The notes beneath the pieces were generated by a model, which was given only the letters and a program-made list of their open reading frames with translations, had not been told where the DNA came from and ran no database searches. Source: Niveispirillum fermenti (GTDB lineage Bacteria; Pseudomonadota; Alphaproteobacteria; Azospirillales; Azospirillaceae). From it: DNA of 64,000 nucleotides. A program made the position numbers and the translations under genes. This document shows, one piece after another, positions 57,208 through 64,000 of the stretch (its first letter is position 1; each line of letters opens with the position of its first letter). The stretch spans positions 62,001 through 126,000 of the forward strand of contig NZ_JBLTXA010000008.1 in NCBI RefSeq assembly GCF_048066175.1, in the 5' to 3' direction.

Positions 57208-58200
57208 TCAGGGGGCGATATCGATCACCAGCTTGCCGACCGCCTTGCCGCCTTCCAGCCTTTCATGCGCCTGACCAACCGTTTCCAGCGTGAAGCGCGT
57301 GGGGTCGACCAGCGGGCGCAGATGGCCGCTGGCCTGACGCAGTACCCGCCCCTGGTGGGCGCGATCGATGGCAAAGCCATGATCGTGCAGCATGGGCAGC
57401 AGCATGAACACGACATGCAGGCTCAACCCCTTGCCATGCATGGGCGACAGGTCGGCCGTATAGCCGGCCACGATGGTCACGACCTGGCCATTCAGGCGCG
57501 CGGCGGCGAAGCTGGTGGCGATGTCGCTGCCGCCCGTGGCGTCCATCACGATGTCGAAGCCGCGGCCCCCCGTCAGCCGGGCGACATAACGCTCGACCGG
57601 TTCATCGCGGTAGTTCACGACTTCGTCGGCGCCCAGGCCGCGCACGATGGCTGCCTTCTCATCCGAGGACACGGTGGTGGTGACGTGCGCACCCTGCTGC
57701 CTGGCGATCTGGATGGCGACATGGCCGACCCCGCCGGCACCGCCATGGATCAGCACCCGGTCCCCCGGCCGCACCCGTGCCCGGTCCACCAGCCCTTCCC
57801 ACGCCGTCAGGGTGACCAGCGGCAGGGCGGCGGCCTCCCGCGGGGACAGGCCGGCCGGCGCCGGGGCCAGAAGCCGGGCATCGGCCGCCACATATTCGGC
57901 ATAGGTGCCCTGCAACCCCTTCACCCCGCCGACACAGCCATAGACGGCATCGCCGACCTGAAAGCCCGTGACCCCCGGGCCCAGGGCCACCACCGTGCCG
58001 GCCATGTCGCAGCCCAGGATGCCGGGCAGGTCCGGGGCGATGGGAGGGCCGTTGCGGCGGATCTTGGTATCCACGGGATTGACGCTGGCAGCCGCGATCT
58101 TCACCAGCACCTGTCCCGGGCCGGCGACGGGCGCTGGCACCTCGGCCAGGGCCAGGTTCTCCACGCCGCCGAAACCCCGTAACTGCACGGCTTTCATCAT
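57208..58200 (-). CDS. Zinc-type alcohol dehydrogenase-like protein (quinone oxidoreductase family)
   Basis: A 330-residue MDR protein, with GCDMAGTVVALGPGVTGFQVGDAVYG-type N-terminal half (partially quoted: GCDMAGTVVALG) and coenzyme motif GGAGGVGHVAIQIARQQGAHV (AGGVG). The Cys/His zinc ligands of true alcohol dehydrogenases are absent, so it is closer to quinone oxidoreductases (Zeta-crystallin-like) using NADPH. GGAG ends 4 nt before the ATG at 58200; a second ATG follows directly. It is in tandem with the CNNM gene but 88 bp away. Confidence 0.88.
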   Translation of the reverse strand: MMKAVQLRGFGGVENLALAEVPAPVAGPGQVLVKIAAASVNPVDTKIRRNGPPIAPDLPGILGCDMAGTVVALGPGVTGFQVGDAVYGCVGGVKGLQGTYAEYVAADARLLAPAPAGLSPREAAALPLVTLTAWEGLVDRARVRPGDRVLIHGGAGGVGHVAIQIARQQGAHVTTTVSSDEKAAIVRGLGADEVVNYRDEPVERYVARLTGGRGFDIVMDATGGSDIATSFAAARLNGQVVTIVAGYTADLSPMHGKGLSLHVVFMLLPMLHDHGFAIDRAHQGRVLRQASGHLRPLVDPTRFTLETVGQAHERLEGGKAVGKLVIDIAP

Positions 58201-58288
58201 TGATCTCCATCACCAAGCGGGCACCGGACAACAGGCCATACCCGGCCCCAACAGGGGCGGGCGGCGGCCCGCCATTACAGCCCGTTGC

Positions 58289-59581
58289 TTACGGTTCCGG
58301 CGTGGGCATGACCAGCACCTTGTCGATGCGGCGGCCATCCATATCCACCACTTCGAACCGGTAGCCGTCATGGTCGGCATATTCGCCGGCGGACGGAATG
58401 CGTCCCAGCTTGTACAGCAGGAAGCCGGCCAGGGTGTGATAGCCGCTATCCTCGTCGCGCAGGCTCTTCAGGCCCAGATGGGCCTCCACCTCTTCCACGG
58501 CCATCATGCCGTCGATCAGCAGCGATCCATCCTCGCGCTGGACGATGTCGCTGTCCTCCCCGCCATCGTCGGGCAGTTCACCGGCAATGCCTTCCAGCAG
58601 ATCGGTCAGGGTCACAATGCCCTCCACCGTGCCATATTCGTCCACGACGACGGCCATCTGCTCGCCCGATTGCTTGAACAGTTCCAGCAGGCGCATGACC
58701 GCCGTGCCATCATGCACGATAAGCGCCGTGCGCAGCACGGGTCGCAGATCGAAGGCGCCGTCCTGAAGCAGGCTGTGCAGCACATCCTTGGTATGGATGG
58801 TACCCAGGACATCGTCGAAATCCCCGCGGCACACGGGGAAGCGGGAATGGCCGGCTTCCCGGATCTCCCGCTTGATGTTCTCCGGATCATCGTCGATGTC
58901 CAGCCACATCACCTCCGGCCGCGGCGTCATCAGGGATCGCACGGTGCGATCGGCCAGGCGCATGACGCCCTCGATCATCCGCTTTTCGCCCGGATCGAAC
59001 ACACCGCTGGCCGTGCCCTCGGCGATCAGGCTCTTGACCTCTTCTTCCGTCACGGTCTGCTCGGCCTTTTCCGGCACGCGCAGCAGCTTCAGCATGGCTT
59101 CCGTGCTGGCGCCCAGCAGCCATACGAAGGGGGCCGTGGCGCGCGACAGGCCGCGCATGATGGGGGCGGCGAAACTGGCGATGGCCTCGGCATTGTTCAG
59201 CGCGATGCGCTTGGGCACCAGTTCGCCCGCGATCAGCGACAGGTAGGTGATGGTTACCACGACGATGGCGATGGCCAGCGTCTCCCCATACCCCGCGACA
59301 AGGGGCATTTCGTTCAGCCAGGGGGCCAGCCGGTTGGCCAGTGTCGCCCCGCCAAGGGCGCCGTTGATCACGCCGATCAGGGTGATGCCGATCTGGACCG
59401 TGGACAGGAAGCGCGACGGATCGTCCTGCAGGATCAGCGCGGCGCGGGCGCCGCGCCGCCCGTCCTCCGCCATCTGCTGGAGCCGGATTTTTCGGGCGGA
59501 AACCATGGCCAGTTCGGACATGGCGAAGAAGCCGTTCAACAGGATCAGGAACAGGACCGCGGCGAGTTCGAGCGAAACCAT
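58289..59581 (-). CDS. CNNM/CorC-type transporter with CBS pair
   Basis: A 430-residue membrane protein of the HlyC/CorC family. It has a DUF21 membrane domain (about 1-190, FAMSELAMVSARKIRLQQM), two CBS domains (about 205-330, MTPRPEVMWLDID and VVVDEYGTVEGIVTLTDLL) and a C-terminal CorC/HlyC domain (about 345-425). Relatives export Mg2+ or Co2+ or contribute to ion homeostasis; the name haemolysin is historical. It is divergent from the old yellow enzyme gene. Confidence 0.92.
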   Translation of the reverse strand: MVSLELAAVLFLILLNGFFAMSELAMVSARKIRLQQMAEDGRRGARAALILQDDPSRFLSTVQIGITLIGVINGALGGATLANRLAPWLNEMPLVAGYGETLAIAIVVVTITYLSLIAGELVPKRIALNNAEAIASFAAPIMRGLSRATAPFVWLLGASTEAMLKLLRVPEKAEQTVTEEEVKSLIAEGTASGVFDPGEKRMIEGVMRLADRTVRSLMTPRPEVMWLDIDDDPENIKREIREAGHSRFPVCRGDFDDVLGTIHTKDVLHSLLQDGAFDLRPVLRTALIVHDGTAVMRLLELFKQSGEQMAVVVDEYGTVEGIVTLTDLLEGIAGELPDDGGEDSDIVQREDGSLLIDGMMAVEEVEAHLGLKSLRDEDSGYHTLAGFLLYKLGRIPSAGEYADHDGYRFEVVDMDGRRIDKVLVMPTPEP

Positions 59582-59882
59582 CTTCTGCGTTGGGTGACGC
59601 GGACCAGGAAGCGGTCCGCGCCCCCATCCTATCGCATTGCGGCTGAAAAGCGAGCGCCCTTATTGAGCGACCCTTTGACCCGGCCAACGCGCGGGCAGGG
59701 GATTTCGGCGGCACGGGCCGCATCTGCCCCGCTCCGGTTTCTTTTTCACGCCTGCAACATTCTGCGTGATGCCGGTCACTTGCACATTGCCATCCGATCC
59801 GCAAGGCTGCGCCCATGACCCATGGTGCGCCGCCGCATCGGCCCTGCCGCACCGCAAACGACCCTATCAAGGAATTTCCCGC
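59582..59882. other. Intergenic region between divergent CNNM and OYE genes
   Basis: About 300 bp holding both promoters. I see no firm -35/-10 pair or operator; the OYE ribosome site AAGGA lies at its right end. No small gene is supported. Confidence 0.4.
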
Positions 59883-60983
59883 ATGAGCCGGAACGATCTG
59901 CTTTCTCCGCTGCGCCTGGGGGCGCTGGACCTGCCCAACCGCGTCATCATGGCGCCCATGACCCGGTCGCGTGCCGGCAAGGGTGACGTGCCGACGGCAG
60001 CCACGGCCGAATATTATGTGCAGCGCGCCACGGCCGGCCTGCTGATCACCGAAGGTACCCAGGTCAGCCAGCAGGGGCAGGGCTATGCCTATACTCCCGG
60101 CATCCATACGGACGACCAGGTGGCCGGCTGGCGCCGGGTCGTGGATGCCGTGCATGAAGCCGGTGGCCGCATCGCCCCCCAGCTCTGGCATGTGGGCCGC
60201 CTGTCCCATCCGGTGCTGCAGCCCGGCGGCGGGCTGCCCGTGGCCCCGTCTGCCATCAAGCCCGACGGCAAGGCCTTCACCCCGCAGGGGATGCTGGACT
60301 ATGTGACGCCGCGCGCCCTGGAAACGGACGAGATCGCCGGCATCGTCGCCGATTTCGCCCGGGCGGCGGAAAATGCCCGGGCGGCCGGCTTCGATGCCGT
60401 GGAACTGCATGGCGCCAACGGCTATCTGATCGACCAGTTCATTCGCAGCGGGTCCAACCAGCGCACCGACCGCTATGGCGGGTCGGTGGAAAACCGCAAC
60501 CGCTTCATGCTGGAAGTGGTGGCGGCGGTCACGGACGTGCTGGGGCCGGGCCGGGTCGGCATCCGGTTCAGCCCGAACGGCGCCTATCACAACATGTCGG
60601 ACAACGACCCGGCCGCCACCTTCTCCTATGCGGTGGAACAGTTGAACCGGTTCGACCTGGCCTTCCTGCACATCATCGAGCCGCTGGCCGACGACCATCA
60701 GATGAGCCCGCCGCCCGGTGCCACGCGCGTGGCGGGCCTGCTGCGCGGCTTGTTCAAGGGACCGTTGATCCTGAATGGCGGCATCACGCGGGAGATGGGG
60801 GACCGGCTGATCGCGGAAGGGGCGGCGGATGCCATCGCCTTTGGTGTGCCCTACATCGCCAACCCGGACCTGGTGGAACGGTTCCGCCGCAAGGCCCCGC
60901 TGGCCCAGGCTGACCGCGCCACCTTCTATGGCGGCGACGAACGCGGCTATCTGGACTATCCGGTGCTGGAACAGGCGGCGTGA
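59883..60983 (+). CDS. Old yellow enzyme family alkene reductase (NemA-like)
   Basis: Reduces activated C=C bonds with NAD(P)H through FMN. The 366-residue protein is a single TIM barrel. It shows LPNRVIMAPMTRSRA (about 17-31), the flavin-binding HGANGYLIDQFIRSGSNQRTDRYGGSVENR (about 180-209, quoted in part as HGANGYLIDQF and NQRTDRYGGS) and the C-terminal ADAIAFGVPYIANPDL. The chosen ATG begins MSRNDLLSPL, with AAGGA 8 nt upstream. It is divergent from the CNNM gene. Confidence 0.93.
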   Translation: MSRNDLLSPLRLGALDLPNRVIMAPMTRSRAGKGDVPTAATAEYYVQRATAGLLITEGTQVSQQGQGYAYTPGIHTDDQVAGWRRVVDAVHEAGGRIAPQLWHVGRLSHPVLQPGGGLPVAPSAIKPDGKAFTPQGMLDYVTPRALETDEIAGIVADFARAAENARAAGFDAVELHGANGYLIDQFIRSGSNQRTDRYGGSVENRNRFMLEVVAAVTDVLGPGRVGIRFSPNGAYHNMSDNDPAATFSYAVEQLNRFDLAFLHIIEPLADDHQMSPPPGATRVAGLLRGLFKGPLILNGGITREMGDRLIAEGAADAIAFGVPYIANPDLVERFRRKAPLAQADRATFYGGDERGYLDYPVLEQAA

Positions 60984-61028
60984 CCGGCGGCGGGGCGGGC
61001 GCTGCCCGGCCAGCCCCTCACCCGCCCG

Positions 61029-63182
61029 TCAGCGGCCCGTGAGGCTGCGCAACAGGTTGCCGATCGGGTCGCTGCCCTCCTCGTTGGCGGCGGCCGGCGG
61101 GGCCGTTTCCGGGCCTGCCGGTGCGGCATCCGGCAGGCTCAGCCCGTCGGCCGTCTGGACATCGCTTTCGGCCGGTGGCGCATGGCTGGATGCGGGGCTT
61201 GATGCGGGGTCCGGTGCCTGGCGGCCCAGGCCGGGCAGGTCGCGCGGCGGCAGGCCCTGGTGCGCCTCCGCCATGATGGCCTGCCACAGGCGGGCCGGCA
61301 GGCCGCCGCCCGTCACCTTCTTCATGGGCGCGCCGTCATCATTGCCCAGCCAGACGCCGCCGACCAGATCGGCGGTATAGCCGATGAACCAGGCGTCCTT
61401 GTAATCCTGGGTCGTGCCGGTCTTGCCCACCACGGGCCGGTCCAGTTGTGCTGCCTTGCCCGTGCCATAGGTGACGGGGCCGGCCAGCAGGCGGTTCATC
61501 GCCTCCACATGCGGGGCGGCGACGGCGAATCCGGCGCTGGACCCGTGGCGCTGGTAAAGGATGTTGCCGCTCGTGTCGCGGATCTCCAGGATACCGTAAG
61601 GGATCACGCCCTCCCCGGCATTGGCGATGGTGGCATAGGCGCCGGTCAGGTCCAGCAGGGTCACCTCCGACGTACCCAGGGCCAGCGACAGGTCGCGGCG
61701 CATGGGCGTGGTCAGGCCCGTGCGCCGGGCGGCGTGGCGCACATTGTCGATGCCCACGCTTTCCATCAGCCGGATCGTGGCCGTGTTCAGCGAATGGGCC
61801 AGCGCGTCGCGCAGCGTGACCTGTCCGCGGAACCGTCCGTCATAATTGCCGGGCGTCCACCGGGCCTTGCGGTACGGGGCGTCCAGAACGGTGCTGTATT
61901 CCCCCCACCCTTCCTCCAGCGCCGCCAGATAGACGAAGGGCTTGAAGGCCGAACCCGGCTGGCGCAGTGCCTGCGTGGCGCGGTTGAACTCACTGTTGGC
62001 GTAATCCCGGCCGCCGATCATGGCGCGTACCGCGCCGTCGGGCGTCATGACCAGGGCGGCCGCCTGGCCCACCTTGGCCTCGGCACCAGGCCCGGCCAGC
62101 ATCTCCGTCACCTTCTGCTGGGCGATGCGCTGCATGCCGCCGTCGAAGGTGGTGTGGACGACAAGGTCGCCATGGTCGGCCCCCACGAAGGCCGGCAACT
62201 GGTCCGCCACCCAGGCCGCGAAATAGCGGCCGTCGCCGTCGGCCTGCTCGGTCCGGGCCGGGGCCTGCGGCGGGGTCATGGCGGCATCCAGTTGGGCCTG
62301 GGTGATATAGCCTTCGTCCAGCATGGCACGCAGCACCACGCCCATGCGCTGGGTGGCCCGATTCAGGCTGGCGGTGGGGGCATAGCGCGACGGCGCCTTC
62401 AGCAGACCGACGATGATGGCCGATTCGCGCAGGCTGAGATCACGGGCCGACTTGTTGAAATAGGTGCGGGCCGCCGCGTCGACGCCGAAGGTGCCGGCCC
62501 CCAGATAGACCCGGTTCAGATAGGCGGTGAGGATCTGCTCCTTGCTGTAGGTCGCTTCGAGCTGGATGGCCAGCAACGCTTCCTGCGCCTTGCGCTTGAA
62601 GGTCTGGTCGGGGGTCAGGAACAGGTTCTTGGCCAATTGCTGGGTTAGGGTGGACCCGCCCTGGACCGTGCGCCCGGCCTTGTGGTTGGTATAGGCCGCG
62701 CGTGCGATGCCGATGGGGTCGACGCCGAAATGGCTCCAGAACCGCCGGTCTTCCGTGGCGATCAGGGCATCCACGAAATGTCGCGGCAATTCCCCGACAT
62801 CCAGCGTTTCCCCGCGCAGGTCGCCCAGCCGCTGGAACGCGGTGCCATCCATGGCCACCAGCGTGATGGCCGGCCGGCGGGCCGCGGCGGCCACTTCCGA
62901 TATGCTGGGCATGTCATGGGCGACATAGGCAACGATGCCGGCCACGACGATCACGCTCCAGATACCCAGGACGGTGATCCCCGTCAGGAAGCGCTTTCCC
63001 CAGGACTTGCGGGGCTGCGACCGGCGCGAACCCTTGCCGCCGCCGGGTGGGGATGGGGGCGGGGGGGCTGCCCCCCGTCCGCCACCACCGGGCCCCGAAC
63101 CGCCCGGAGGCGGTCCGGGTGGCCGCCTTTTCGGCGGCGGTCCGGGGGGGGTGAAACGGGGCGGTGCGCTCAGCGTTGTCAA
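61029..63182 (-). CDS. Penicillin-binding protein 1A (bifunctional transglycosylase-transpeptidase)
   Basis: Builds and crosslinks peptidoglycan. The protein has a proline/glycine-rich cytoplasmic tail, one membrane segment (about 73-95), a GT51 domain with ATEDRRFWSHFGVDPIGIARA (about 145-165, Glu147), and a transpeptidase domain with GSAFKP (SxxK), SLN and KTGTT. The C-terminal tail is Pro/Ser-rich. No ATG lies in frame before the membrane segment; a TTG at 63182, with GGGGA 9 nt upstream, gives 717 residues. Homopolymer G tracts, one of 8 Gs at 63144-63151, lie inside the tail. Confidence 0.9.
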   Translation of the reverse strand: MTTLSAPPRFTPPGPPPKRRPPGPPPGGSGPGGGGRGAAPPPPSPPGGGKGSRRSQPRKSWGKRFLTGITVLGIWSVIVVAGIVAYVAHDMPSISEVAAAARRPAITLVAMDGTAFQRLGDLRGETLDVGELPRHFVDALIATEDRRFWSHFGVDPIGIARAAYTNHKAGRTVQGGSTLTQQLAKNLFLTPDQTFKRKAQEALLAIQLEATYSKEQILTAYLNRVYLGAGTFGVDAAARTYFNKSARDLSLRESAIIVGLLKAPSRYAPTASLNRATQRMGVVLRAMLDEGYITQAQLDAAMTPPQAPARTEQADGDGRYFAAWVADQLPAFVGADHGDLVVHTTFDGGMQRIAQQKVTEMLAGPGAEAKVGQAAALVMTPDGAVRAMIGGRDYANSEFNRATQALRQPGSAFKPFVYLAALEEGWGEYSTVLDAPYRKARWTPGNYDGRFRGQVTLRDALAHSLNTATIRLMESVGIDNVRHAARRTGLTTPMRRDLSLALGTSEVTLLDLTGAYATIANAGEGVIPYGILEIRDTSGNILYQRHGSSAGFAVAAPHVEAMNRLLAGPVTYGTGKAAQLDRPVVGKTGTTQDYKDAWFIGYTADLVGGVWLGNDDGAPMKKVTGGGLPARLWQAIMAEAHQGLPPRDLPGLGRQAPDPASSPASSHAPPAESDVQTADGLSLPDAAPAGPETAPPAAANEEGSDPIGNLLRSLTGR

Positions 63183-63339
63183 GGAACGGGTCCCCAGGGG
63201 GCATTTTCGGATGATGGTGGCCAGGATAGGCTTCCGGCGGCCGCCCGGACAAGCTGATGCACCCCCATTGCGGCGATTTCTGGGACGAAAGCGGGGAATG
63301 ATTGCGGGCCGGCGCGCGCCTGTCGTCGCCTGTTGTCGC

Positions 63340-63972
63340 CTATGCCGCATCCGGCTGCTGTGCCGGTGCCGCCACCTGGAAGGCTTCCAGTGTCTGGCAA
63401 TGCGCGTCGATGGCAACCAGCGTCGGATAGGGGGCAAGGTCGATGTTGAAACGGCGGGCATTGAACATCTGCGGCACCAGGCACAGATCGGCCAGGCCCG
63501 GTGCCCCGCCCAGGCAGAAATCCGGCCCCTCCGCCATCTGTTCCAGCGCCTGGAAGCCCTCGGCGATCCAGTGCGCAATCCAGGCGTTGACAGCCTCTTC
63601 CCCCTGGTCCAGCGGACCCCGCAGATAGGACAGGACCCGCAGATTGTTCAGCGGATGGATGTCGCAGGCCACCGTCAGGGCCATGGCCCTGGCCCGGGCC
63701 CGTGCCACGGGCCCGGCCGGCAGCAGGGCAGGGGTGGGATGCGTTTCTTCCAGATATTCCAGGATGGCCAGCGATTGCGGGATCACGGTGTCGCCATCCA
63801 CCAGGGTCGGCACCAGCCCGATCGGGTTCAGCGCCCGATAGGCCGGGGCCTTCTGCTGCCCGCCATCCTTCAGGAGATGGACGGGGACCGCATCCCAGGC
63901 GATGCCCTTCAGCGCCAGGGCGATGCGCACCCGGTAGGCGGCAGACGAACGGAAATAGGTATGAAGCTGCAT
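63340..63972 (-). CDS. maiA: Maleylacetoacetate isomerase (GST zeta)
   Basis: Isomerises maleylacetoacetate to fumarylacetoacetate in tyrosine breakdown, with glutathione. The 210-residue protein begins QLHTYFRSSAAYRVRIALALKG; the SSAAYRVRI motif (9-17) is the zeta-class glutathione site. NPIGLVPTLVDGD (49-61), the glutathione-binding loop, is followed by IPQSLAILEYLEE. The length is usual. No other tyrosine-degradation gene is in the window; the adjacent PBP1A is unrelated. Confidence 0.92.
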   Translation of the reverse strand: MQLHTYFRSSAAYRVRIALALKGIAWDAVPVHLLKDGGQQKAPAYRALNPIGLVPTLVDGDTVIPQSLAILEYLEETHPTPALLPAGPVARARARAMALTVACDIHPLNNLRVLSYLRGPLDQGEEAVNAWIAHWIAEGFQALEQMAEGPDFCLGGAPGLADLCLVPQMFNARRFNIDLAPYPTLVAIDAHCQTLEAFQVAAPAQQPDAA

Positions 63973-64000
63973 GGCTGTGGTATCACCGGTCGGGGATTGA

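Noticed and set aside
60829..61380. 183-codon plus-strand frame over the end of the old yellow enzyme and PBP1A
   Set aside because: It overlaps two well-supported genes and has no motif or start signal.

Overview
The window reads as chromosomal DNA of a GC-rich alphaproteobacterium, most likely Rhodospirillales and probably Azospirillaceae. The pointers are the minus-strand ffh - rpsP - rimM - trmD - rplS block, a phasin with a PhaR-type operator, a PmtA-like phospholipid N-methyltransferase, HemJ, MotA, a PAS_5 protein and an MJ0042 zinc-ribbon/DUF3426 protein. The lineage is inferred from gene content only.

Layout. 1-9.1 kb: start of rimP, an outer-membrane barrel protein, a small periplasmic protein, an ftsX-ydcF-plsC operon (ftsX has no ftsE beside it), the zinc-ribbon protein, dapE with a membrane partner, and a gamma-glutamyltransferase. 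9.2-10.6 kb: an AT-richer accessory pocket with an unrecognised gene and a frameshifted RTX (calcium-binding nonapeptide) gene. 10.6-12.7 kb: an alpha/beta hydrolase and an LpxR-type lipid A deacylase. 12.7-17.3 kb: five overlapping or closely packed T7-like phage structural genes (portal, Bbp19-like, scaffold and two others), truncated where the capsid gene is expected and divergent from an S24 repressor. 17.4-20.3 kb: a small unknown, an ABC-F ATPase and a PAS protein.

20.3-25.7 kb: the translation/SRP gene cluster, with a tandem GNAT gene and a small membrane protein inserted after ffh. 26-33 kb: a pentapeptide-repeat protein, two tandem EamA-type transporters, glgX overlapping a receiver-domain gene. 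33-41.5 kb: DUF445 protein, NAD-dependent epimerase, TPR protein, Anbu proteasome-like protease, phasin, PmtA, second ABC-F ATPase, ndk. 41.6-46.5 kb: a DJ-1/PfpI protein lacking its nucleophile, GNAT, acyl-CoA ligase, motA, two identical tRNA-Gly(GCC) genes.

46.6-52.3 kb: a CnoX/YbbN - Lon-N - Trm112 - DUF971 operon, a large TPR-GAF histidine kinase and a 25-residue membrane protein. 52.3-64 kb: hemJ, a conserved unknown, VOC protein, two MDR oxidoreductases, RraA-like protein, lipoprotein, CNNM/CBS transporter, old yellow enzyme, PBP1A and maiA. Most of the window is housekeeping.

The most unusual parts are the truncated phage module, the broken RTX gene, and several palindromic intergenic repeats, two of which recur 20-36 kb apart. 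I did not find a convincing wholly new multi-gene system; the phage-derived module with its own S24 regulator is the best candidate for an unrecognised functional unit.
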